DNA of 64,000 nt from Arthrobacter sp. ZGTC131 (lineage in GTDB: Bacteria; Actinomycetota; Actinomycetes; Actinomycetales; Micrococcaceae), in contig NZ_PJIK01000008.1 of assembly GCF_002929275.1 (NCBI RefSeq), forward strand, positions 1 to 64,000, written 5' to 3'. Of the stretch, positions 57,449 through 64,000 are shown in pieces (the stretch's first letter is position 1; the number at the start of each line of letters is the position of its first letter). The notes under the pieces were generated by a model that was given only the letters and a program-made list of their open reading frames with translations, searched no databases and had not been told where the DNA came from. Position numbers and translations under genes: made by a program.

Positions 57449-57462
57449 CGTTCACGTGAAAC
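57449..57462. promoter_or_regulatory. Degenerate parS site
   Basis: CGTTCACGTGAAAC keeps the central TTCACGTGAA and the whole right arm but differs at the first two bases of the core. ParB may bind it weakly beside the perfect copy at 57423. Confidence 0.6.
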
Positions 57463-57758
57463 GTGACCGGCGCACCTACAGGATTGAGGCCTGCTGCCGG
57501 TCAACGGAGGGGCGTGTGCCCTGGCTAAACGCTCCCGGAAGGCGTCGACGTATATCCAGCCAGCCCCCTGCCGCTCCATCGACAGCGTATTGGGTCGACT
57601 CGTTGGCGCTCGATCGTCGCCTGTGGGATCTTCCAGGCCGGCGGCACGCAGCGAGGGGTAGCACTGGAGAAATGGCGCTGGCGGAGGCAGGGTTCCACTT
57701 TACGAGCAGTAGCCGACATGGCTATGGTGCCAATAGCCGCCACGGGACGTTGCCATGT

Positions 57759-57772
57759 GTTTCACGTGAAAC
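57759..57772. promoter_or_regulatory. parS: parS site
   Basis: Exact GTTTCACGTGAAAC, 336 bases after the close pair. Confidence 0.93.
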
Positions 57773-58806
57773 TGGCCCATTCCCTAGCTGAGGCAGGCAT
57801 ACACTCCCCCGAGCCCGTCCGCACGCACACGGTTCGAAGACCCGAGCGATGATCACGCTGACTAGAGCAGAACACCGAGGCTCGCTGGGCCCGTTCCGGG
57901 CACCATTTGGTCCTCAGTGGGATGAGGTGTGGGCTAATGAGTTTGGATGGCCCGCGAACTTGGGTCGTCGCCGACGGGCCTCCTAGCGCAGGCATTATCG
58001 GCACACTGCTGCGTATTGCGATGACTCGATTGTGAATGGCTCCACAGGGTCTGGATCTCCAGGTACCTAGAAGGAGCAATACGGATCGCAACGTTGAATC
58101 GTCAGAGTCTAGGGCGCTCGTAGCCACATCTTGGAGGCAGACAAGGACGCAACGTTCGGGTTCCCTGGGGTTTCAGCCTCCGGATCATGCCAGATGGCCT
58201 CGGCTCAGTCAGCAACGCTATTCCGATGGCTTGTACCGCACAGAGATGGTTCGTCCGTCACGCCTGGTGTCATGGCCACGGGTCCTGGCTCATGGGTTGA
58301 ACTTGGAGAGCCTGAGGGGCGGAAAATGTTAAAGCCGCAATCCGGGGCCTACGACGTGCCGGCACCGCCGATTTCGTGAGCGCAGTAGCCATGGGGACGC
58401 AGTGGCGTGATAGCGCAAGGCCGCAGGTCCGGTGCTTGCACCAGTACGGGCGAGGCGGCGCGAGTTGAGCCTCCCCGCGCATCGCTCTTCATGTTTGCTT
58501 GAGGCGACGTCAGTTGCACCAAGTTGCAGGCCCCCCTGGCACATCCGATTTCATACTATAAAGGTTTATGACCGCTTCATTTCATATTTGCCTAGCGGCG
58601 CGGGGCGAGAATTTCGCGGTTGCAATGAGGAAGATCTGTAGTTGTTGATGCCGCGGAAGCCTGGGAAGTTGGGCTGATGGCAGCGGCTGAGCGGATTCCG
58701 TAGACCTGTGCATCTCCAGTGCCGTACCTTCGCGGAACCTGCCCGTCGCGGAGGTCCAGCGGAAGAAGAACGCCTACAGCAGACTGCCGCCGCCTCCGAC
58801 CCGCAT

Positions 58807-58820
58807 GTTTCACGTGAAAC
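58807..58820. promoter_or_regulatory. parS: parS site, full 16-base consensus
   Basis: Exact core with matching flanks: TGTTTCACGTGAAACA at 58806-58821, the canonical 16-base parS. Confidence 0.95.
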
Positions 58821-59365
58821 ACTTCGGGCCACATGCTGTATTTCTCTTTCGTGGCGCCCTCGCGGTGGATCTCAGAAGATCCATGAAGCGCCCGCTGACC
58901 GCGCTTTCGCGCTCTGCGCCTGATGGTCGTTGGGTGTTACGCCCGTGCGGACGTCATGCAAGAATCCCGGTGTCGTCCCGGGCGCCATGAGGGGCCATCC
59001 ACTGCAGGCAGCGTATGGCCGCTGGCCCTTCGAAATGTTGCCCTCCGGGCTTCGACGCCGTGGTGGTCTGCCACGAGCCAGCCGACCGGATGGACTTGGC
59101 GAAGCGTGCTCGCCGACCCGTGCAGGTCGGATGGCTGCGGCAAAGCGAGGAGCTTTCTTTGGGCACCAAAAACTTCCGTGTGACACGGAAGAGCGCAGAG
59201 GGGCGGCTGTCAGAGCCACTGCCGAGCGAATGAACATGCGCCCTAGCTGATGGACCCCGGGTAGCGCCTCGAGGCTGTGATTGGTCGCACCGTCCTTTTG
59301 AGGAATGATCAGATCTCTACAGCGTGGTCTCACACTCGCATTAGGGCACGGGCTTGGCACCCGAT

Positions 59366-59379
59366 GTTTCACGTGAAAC
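59366..59379. promoter_or_regulatory. parS: parS site, rightmost
   Basis: Exact GTTTCACGTGAAAC, 559 bases after the previous copy and about 640 bases before the trxA stop. Confidence 0.93.
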
Positions 59380-59778
59380 GAACCGTGCCTATGCATCCTT
59401 GGTCTCTGACCAGGACGGATCAGTTCGCGGCCTCGCGACCGGCGTCTAAATGGGCCCTTGGCACCACTGCCAGGGCTCACGGATGAATTTCCAGCCCCTC
59501 TGGCGCATCTCCGGGAATATTGCTTCATCGCCAAACCCATATTGTTTGCAAAAACGTTCGCGGCCGGGCGGAGCTCCCACCACTTGTATTGGGGCTATGG
59601 AAATTAGCGCAGTACGGGCCGCAAAAGGACGCTCGCGGATGAAAATTCACCCGCGTCCAAGGTGACCAGTGCAAGCGTCCACCAAGGCTCGCCAATCACA
59701 GCTTGCTCCGACCGTTGGTCCGCGAATGCAGTAACGCCTGCCATGTCCGCCGCGAAGCCAGTTCAGCCAGCGCCTTGT

Positions 59779-59881
59779 GCAAGCCCCTGCACAAAACAAG
59801 AGCCCTGCACACAACAAGGCCCGGCATAGAACAAGCCCCTGCACAGAACGAGGGCCCCGCACAAACATGCCCCGGCACAAA
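59779..59881 (+). repeat. Six imperfect 17-base tandem repeats
   Basis: Units close to ACAAGCCCCTGCACAAA follow one another about six times, with substitutions and one single-base shift (copies begin near 59779, 59796, 59814, 59831, 59848 and 59865). It lies directly before the hairpin behind trxA. Confidence 0.7.
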
Positions 59882-59912
59882 GACGCATTGCCCGAGCCCC
59901 AGTGCAAACGAC

Positions 59913-59945
59913 TGCGGCCACCACTCCCTTGGAGTGGTGGCCGCA
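59913..59945 (-). terminator. Strong hairpin behind trxA
   Basis: TGCGGCCACCACTCC (59913-59927) pairs perfectly with GGAGTGGTGGCCGCA (59931-59945) around a 3-base loop. It lies 74 bases past the trxA stop on the minus strand. A T-run is lacking, but the perfect 15-base stem suggests the operon terminator. Confidence 0.7.
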
Positions 59946-60019
59946 TGCATGTCTGCCTTCGGTGTCAGATGCGCACCGCAGCTCGGCAACCGCCGCTTGC
60001 GAAGTGCAGCTCGACGCTA

Positions 60020-60346
60020 CTAGGACAGGACGTCCGCGAATTCCTTTTCGAAGAACTGCTTCGGCTTGGCGCCGATGACAGTGCTCTTCACTTCGCCGCC
60101 TTGGAACAGGTACACGGCCGGAATAGAGGTGATGCCGTACTCGGCAGCGATGGCGGGGTTGTCGTCGACGTTCACCTTGACGACGTTCACCTTTTCGCCG
60201 TACTCCACGGAAATCTCATCCAGGATGGGGCCGAGCTTGCGGCACGGTCCGCACCATTCTGCCCAGAAATCCACGATTACCGGCTTGTCGGCGGCCAGCA
60301 CGTCCGTGCTGAAGCTTGCATCTGTTACGTCTTTTGCGTTGCTCAT
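60020..60346 (-). CDS. trxA: Thioredoxin
   Basis: A 108-residue thioredoxin with the active site W31-C32-G33-P34-C35 (FWAEWCGPCRK) and the cis-proline region ITSIPAVYLFQGG. It reduces protein disulfides in the cytoplasm using electrons from TrxB. ATG 60346 lies 38 bases after the trxB stop with AGAGAGA ahead; the pair is a standard actinobacterial operon. Confidence 0.97.
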   Translation of the reverse strand: MSNAKDVTDASFSTDVLAADKPVIVDFWAEWCGPCRKLGPILDEISVEYGEKVNVVKVNVDDNPAIAAEYGITSIPAVYLFQGGEVKSTVIGAKPKQFFEKEFADVLS

Positions 60347-60384
60347 AACCCTTGTCTCTCTCTTCGAACGGTGGTCAGCGCCGG

Positions 60385-61341
60385 TCAGGCGTGAAGGTCA
60401 GCGAGGTAGTGTTCGACGTCGATCGCGGCGACACAGCCCGAGCCGGAAGCCGTGATGGCCTGGCGGTAGGTTGGGTCCACGACGTCGCCGGCGGCGAAGA
60501 CACCCTTGACGCTGGTCCGGGAGCTGCGGCCCTCCACCGCAATGGTTCCCGCGTCCGTCATCTCGAGCGTGTCCTTGACCAGTTCCGTACGCGGATCGTT
60601 TCCGATGGCGACGAAGACGCCGGTGACGTCGAGTTCGGATTCGGAGCCGTCGATCAGATTCTTCAGCTTCAGGCCGGTGACCTTGTCCCCGCCCAGTACG
60701 TCCTCAACGGCCGTGTTCCAGACGAAGTTGATCTTCTCGTGGGCCTGGGCGCGGTCGCCCATGATCTTGGAGGCCTTCAGCGTGTCGCGCCGGTGAACGA
60801 CCGTGACGGACTTGGCGAACTTGGTGAGGAACAGCGCCTCCTCCATCGCGGAGTCGCCGCCGCCGATGACGGCGATGTCCTGGTCCTTGAAAAAGAAACC
60901 GTCGCAGGTTGCGCACCAGCTCACGCCGTGGCCCGAGAGGCGCTTTTCGTTGGCTAGACCAAGCTCGCGGTACGCCGAACCGGTGGAAAGAATGATGGCT
61001 CGTGCCCGGAAAGTCTCCCCCGTGGCGATGGTGACCGTCTTGATGTCGCCGTCGAGCTCCAGGGCCGTGACGTCCTCAAACTGGATGTCCGTACCGAAGC
61101 GGGCAGCCTGCTTTTCGAAGTTCTCCATCAGGTCCGGTCCCATGATGCCTTCTGGGAAACCGGGGTAGTTCTCGACGTCCGTGGTGTTCATCAGCTCGCC
61201 ACCGGCTGTGACGGAACCGGCCAGAAGCAGTGGCTTCAGATTGGCGCGTGCCGTGTACACGGCGGCAGTGTAGCCTGCCGGACCCGAGCCGACGATGATG
61301 ACATCACGTACTTCTGACGCGCTGTTTTCTGCGTTGCTCAC
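60385..61341 (-). CDS. trxB: Thioredoxin reductase
   Basis: A 318-residue flavoenzyme that passes electrons from NADPH to thioredoxin. FAD motif VGSGPAGYTAAVYTARA, redox pair C143-A-T-C146 (CATCDGFF), NADPH motif VIGGGDSAMEEALFL and the C-terminal FAD motif VFAAGDVVDPTYRQAITASG cut at GDVVDPTYRQ. GTG 61341 follows AGAGG and gives the usual length; the longer frame upstream is unlikely. Confidence 0.96.
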   Translation of the reverse strand: MSNAENSASEVRDVIIVGSGPAGYTAAVYTARANLKPLLLAGSVTAGGELMNTTDVENYPGFPEGIMGPDLMENFEKQAARFGTDIQFEDVTALELDGDIKTVTIATGETFRARAIILSTGSAYRELGLANEKRLSGHGVSWCATCDGFFFKDQDIAVIGGGDSAMEEALFLTKFAKSVTVVHRRDTLKASKIMGDRAQAHEKINFVWNTAVEDVLGGDKVTGLKLKNLIDGSESELDVTGVFVAIGNDPRTELVKDTLEMTDAGTIAVEGRSSRTSVKGVFAAGDVVDPTYRQAITASGSGCVAAIDVEHYLADLHA

Positions 61342-61607
61342 TGAACGGTGAACCTCTTCCTTAGTCGATGCGCCAGCCTTGCGGCCGGCCACATGGCACA
61401 ACCGTCTGACGGTGCCTAATATTCCGGACGTGGTGGAGGCCCGGTGAAGGCACATAGGGCCTCCACGCACACACCATCACAAGACGTTCCCCAAGGTTAC
61501 CGTCTTGCGGAGTGTCAAGGCCTTCCTGTTACCTCGAACAGCAGACGGCGAGGACGGGCACAGCAGGGCCGCCACAGCAATGCGGCGCCCCGGAACGCCG
61601 GGCCTGT

Positions 61608-61643
61608 GAAACTGCCTACGGAACTGCCTACGAAACTGCCTAC
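61608..61643 (-). repeat. Three 12-base tandem repeats over a stop codon
   Basis: GAAACTGCCTAC, GGAACTGCCTAC and GAAACTGCCTAC run head to tail. On the minus strand the last unit overlaps the TAG stop of the neighbouring gene (61642-61640). It reads as slipped-strand duplication just after that gene. Confidence 0.75.
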
Positions 61644-63322
61644 TGAACCTTGATTTCGGCAAGCCGCAGGCCGTACCCGTAACGGGTCTTTGGTGCGGCA
61701 AGCCTGGGCAGGCTCTTGATGGTGACGATCACGTACTGCGCCGTGACGGGTTCAGCCAGCGGCATAGTGAGATCCGGCGAGGTGAAGCTGTTGGAACCCA
61801 CCTGCTTGGCGCCGTCCAGGGACGGGCGGTCATTGGTGAACACGCTGATGCTTCCACCGGATGCACCCAACTGGTTCAACGTTATGGAGGAGACCTTGGA
61901 GGGGCCCTTCAGCTTGACCACGAGGGGAACGCCGTCAGGAGCCAGGCCGCCCCAGTTGTCCGTGGCGAACTCCATGTCCGACCAGTAGCTCGCCGCGTTG
62001 CCGTCGAAAGTCTTCGTAAGATCGGCGTCGTAGGTCGAAGCAAAATCGAAGCTGCCCTGGCGGGTGATGCTCTCAACGGCCGGCGGTCCTGCTGCCGGAG
62101 CCGTGCTCTGGGTCGGTGTTCCGGTACCGGACGCCGGAGCGGACGACGGCGGCACTGTGGACCCTGCCGTTGCGTCAGGTTGCGGCGTGGTCTTGAAGAG
62201 GCTGCCCAGGTTGGTCACGGCAAAGATGAGTCCGACGATCAGCACCGCAGCCAGCAGGCCGCCGACGAGCCAGCGCATGGAACGGGGTTCGCGTTGCGGC
62301 TCGTCGTCGTCATCGTCGTAGTCGTAGCCGCCTGCAGCGGGAACACTGCTGGTCCTTGCCACGTCCGGGAAATTCCCCGCCCGCCTGTCAGCTTCGCGCT
62401 GTTCGTCGTCGTCGGCGTACTGGTTCTCGGGGGCGTGGTCGTAATCGTCCTCGGACCACAGCGACACCTTGGGGGCGTCCTGGCCCGTTCCCGGACCGGC
62501 GTTGTCGCGTGAGCCGGATCCCGCGTTCGCGGAGCGATTGCTCTCACGCTGCAGCAGCGCCTGTTCCACGTTCTCACGCTGGACGGGCTGGGGAGCGGTG
62601 GTCTCGGGGGCACCCGACTGCTGCCTGCCCTGCCCGGCGGCGGCCGCACCGGCTACGCCTGCAGCGGCTCCAGCCCCGGCCGCAGCGGCTCCGGCAGAAG
62701 GACTGGCGGACGGACGGGCCGGCGGAAGCGGAGGAACCACGGGGGCTTTGCGCACGGGCGCAGTGGGAGCCGGCGCTCCCGTTCCGTGTTCTGCGGTGCC
62801 AGCCGGAGCGCGTCCCGCCGGAGCGCGTCCGGCCGCAGGGCTGGGGACAGCCGCGCGGTACTGGTCGGACTGCCTGTGCTGGTTGTCGCCGTAGTTGATG
62901 TAGCCGGCGTCGACCTCTTCGTCGTCGTCGTACGTTTCCGGTTCGTGCGAGCGGGCCTGGCCGAAGATCTCGCTGCCCAGGGTGTCCGTGAAGAACGGCT
63001 CGACGTACGGCGGGCTGGAAGCGACCACCAGATCCAGCAGATCAGCAGCGGAAGTATGGTTGGTGATGAGGTAAGTGGTGGCATCGCTCACGCCCAGGTC
63101 CAGAATCTGCACGCTCCCCGGACGTTCGCCGGTGGCCACTTCGCGGGCGCTCTGGGCGACCTGGTCCGCATTGTGGGGGCCAGCCACCAGAATGCTGACC
63201 GGGCGGTTCAGGACCTGGTCGACACCGTCCAGCACCTGATCCTGGTCATGCGAGGTCAGTACTGTGGCCGTGACCTTGTAGCGGCCGCCAACTACTGATC
63301 CGACATCGATCGGGTGGGACAC
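61640..63322 (-). CDS. Degenerate kinase-like single-pass membrane protein next to murJ
   Basis: A 560-residue protein. Residues 1-105 resemble the N-lobe of a protein kinase (VGGRYKVTATVLTSHDQDQV; DQVLNRPVSILVAG; ITNHTSAADLLDLV) but the catalytic loop and DFG are absent, so it cannot be an active kinase as read. A long Ala/Pro and Asp/Glu linker (140-345) precedes one membrane helix (about 350-370, WLVGGLLAAVLIVGLIFAV). The external C-terminal domain (about 420-560) looks like a discoidin-type beta-sandwich, as in the MviN/MurJ tail of mycobacteria. ATG 63322 follows AGGAGGAAC. It probably works with MurJ and FhaA. Confidence 0.8.
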   Translation of the reverse strand: MSHPIDVGSVVGGRYKVTATVLTSHDQDQVLDGVDQVLNRPVSILVAGPHNADQVAQSAREVATGERPGSVQILDLGVSDATTYLITNHTSAADLLDLVVASSPPYVEPFFTDTLGSEIFGQARSHEPETYDDDEEVDAGYINYGDNQHRQSDQYRAAVPSPAAGRAPAGRAPAGTAEHGTGAPAPTAPVRKAPVVPPLPPARPSASPSAGAAAAGAGAAAGVAGAAAAGQGRQQSGAPETTAPQPVQRENVEQALLQRESNRSANAGSGSRDNAGPGTGQDAPKVSLWSEDDYDHAPENQYADDDEQREADRRAGNFPDVARTSSVPAAGGYDYDDDDDEPQREPRSMRWLVGGLLAAVLIVGLIFAVTNLGSLFKTTPQPDATAGSTVPPSSAPASGTGTPTQSTAPAAGPPAVESITRQGSFDFASTYDADLTKTFDGNAASYWSDMEFATDNWGGLAPDGVPLVVKLKGPSKVSSITLNQLGASGGSISVFTNDRPSLDGAKQVGSNSFTSPDLTMPLAEPVTAQYVIVTIKSLPRLAAPKTRYGYGLRLAEIKVQ

Positions 63323-63492
63323 GTGTTCCTCCTAGGCTGTCCGGGAATTGCGCGGCCCGGCGATTTCTCACCGTGGGAAGACCTCCAGCAAGCCGGCTGA
63401 TCCCTGACCTGCAACTACCCTTGTTCTCTTTCGATCCTAGCCGATGCTGTGCAACGGCCGCGGGAGACAGGGCTGGACGAATCCCCCTGCGG

Positions 63493-64000
63493 TCACTTTT
63501 TCTTCTTCCGCCCGCGCTTGAAATATGGGTTCTGGCCGGCTGTCCCCTGGAACGTCCGGCGTCCGGGGAGCGGGATCTGTTCGCGCAGCGCGTTCCCCCG
63601 GGCCGTGCTGGGCACGTCCTCCTCCGGCAAGTAGGAGGGGGCCTCGTCCGCGGATCCGCCATGGTTTGCCGGCTCCGGTTCCGGCTGGGGCGCCAGCCCG
63701 GCACGGAACGAAGCCGCATCGAATTCGCCGGAGATTCTGGGAATCAGGCCGGTGTCCAGGGAGACTGTGGCGCGTTCCGGCGTCGGGCGCTTTACAGCGG
63801 ACGCAGCAGCGCCGCCGCCGGAAGCCGCACCGGCGGGCGCCGCGGCCGCCGTCGTGGCTGCCGGGGCTCCTGCCGCCGGGGTGCCCGTGCCACGGCCAAG
63901 GCGTCCCAGCAGCGGCCCCAGAAGGTCGCGCAGCTCGGTGACCCGGAACAGCTTCAGCAGGAGCAGATAAGCGGCCAGCATGATGGGCCCGACGACGGCG
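63493..64000 (-). CDS. murJ: C-terminal end of lipid II flippase MurJ (MviN), partial
   Basis: The frame runs off the right edge of the window, so only the last 169 or so residues are seen; the ATG at 63981 is internal. The visible part begins with the end of a membrane helix (VGPIMLAAYLLLLKLFRV), then TELRDLLGPLLGRLG, an Ala/Gly linker and a hydrophilic tail ending RGRKKKK. This matches the last helix and cytoplasmic tail of actinobacterial MurJ. MurJ flips lipid II outward for peptidoglycan synthesis. Identification rests on the short fragment and on the trxA-trxB-kinase-like-murJ order. Confidence 0.72.
   Translation of the reverse strand, partial: AVVGPIMLAAYLLLLKLFRVTELRDLLGPLLGRLGRGTGTPAAGAPAATTAAAAPAGAASGGGAAASAVKRPTPERATVSLDTGLIPRISGEFDAASFRAGLAPQPEPEPANHGGSADEAPSYLPEEDVPSTARGNALREQIPLPGRRTFQGTAGQNPYFKRGRKKKK

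Larger units (their letters stand above)
53409..60019. other. 6.6-kb gene-free parS region
   Basis: Between the parB terminator and trxA I find no gene that I can support. Open frames here are short, overlap on both strands, lack ribosome-binding sites and have none of the strong third-position GC bias of neighbouring genes. The visible content is seven further exact parS cores plus one degenerate copy, two 12-base-phased DnaA-box arrays (56060-56104 and 56451-56495), a phased TGTG run (54691-54724) and, near trxA, a 17-base tandem repeat and a long hairpin. It is probably a centromere-like structural region. Confidence 0.7.

Noticed and set aside
53500-59600. Many open frames of 60-220 codons on both strands, the longest at 58872-59540 (minus)
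   Set aside because: They overlap each other, lack ribosome-binding sites and recognisable domains, and several merely translate the parS palindrome (VSRET, FHVKR). I treat the region as non-coding.
53409-60019. CRISPR array as an explanation for the recurring parS sequence
   Set aside because: The repeats are 14-base palindromes spaced hundreds of bases apart at unequal distances, unlike 28-37-base repeats with short uniform spacers, and no cas genes are present.

Overview
The window is a high-GC actinobacterial chromosome segment centred on the replication origin. The order trxB-trxA / parB-parA-rsmG-jag-yidC-yidD-rnpA-rpmH / dnaA / dnaN-gnd-recF-dciA-gyrB-gyrA-DUF3566-tRNA-Ile-tRNA-Ala, a DUF222/HNH protein at the left edge, and protein sequences throughout fit Micrococcaceae, most likely Arthrobacter or Pseudarthrobacter (inference from gene content; no database search was possible).

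Layout. (1) 1-7.9 kb: the 3' end of a DUF222/HNH gene, then an aldarate (sugar diacid) catabolic island: a talarate/galactarate dehydratase, a GntR/FCD regulator, an MFS permease, a divergent LysR regulator, a glucarate dehydratase and a 2-hydroxyacid dehydrogenase. (2) 7.9-15.6 kb: a minus-strand operon for a complete Dpp/Opp-type ABC importer (binding lipoprotein, two permeases, two ATPases) translationally coupled to a TauE/SafE permease, and a divergent 2-hydroxyacid dehydrogenase. (3) 15.8-25.9 kb: tRNA-Leu, then the conserved growth and division operon fhaA-fhaB-pstP-rodA-pbpA-pknA-pknB, nearly all stop/start overlaps. (4) 26-35 kb: a minus-strand sortase / mini membrane protein / glutamine amidotransferase operon, crgA, a Tag-like glycosylase, an AhpD-like protein, an unusual DnaA-box-rich gene-free stretch, a rhomboid protease, a cyclophilin, a helical-repeat membrane protein, a GT2 glycosyltransferase and an EamA permease. 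(5) 34.8-50.8 kb: tRNA-Ala, a mini-gene, tRNA-Ile, and the replication core around oriC (dnaN-dnaA gap plus dnaA-rpmH gap). (6) 50.9-60 kb: parA, parB and about 6.7 kb without a recognisable gene that carries most of the parS sites and two phased DnaA-box arrays. (7) 60-64 kb: trxA, trxB, a degenerate kinase-like membrane protein and the C-terminal end of murJ.

How it works together. DnaA, DnaN, DciA, RecF and gyrase serve initiation and fork progression. ParA and ParB act on nine exact copies of the parS core (GTTTCACGTGAAAC) plus one degenerate copy, between 51.0 and 59.4 kb. One lies inside parA, one forms the middle of a 30-bp perfect palindrome just after parB, and the rest lie in the gene-free segment, which looks like a dedicated centromere region. 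The most novel-looking signals are this parS domain, the exactly 12-bp-phased tandem DnaA boxes inside it, and a second DnaA-box cluster at 28.8-30.0 kb that has more perfect boxes than the dnaN-dnaA gap itself.
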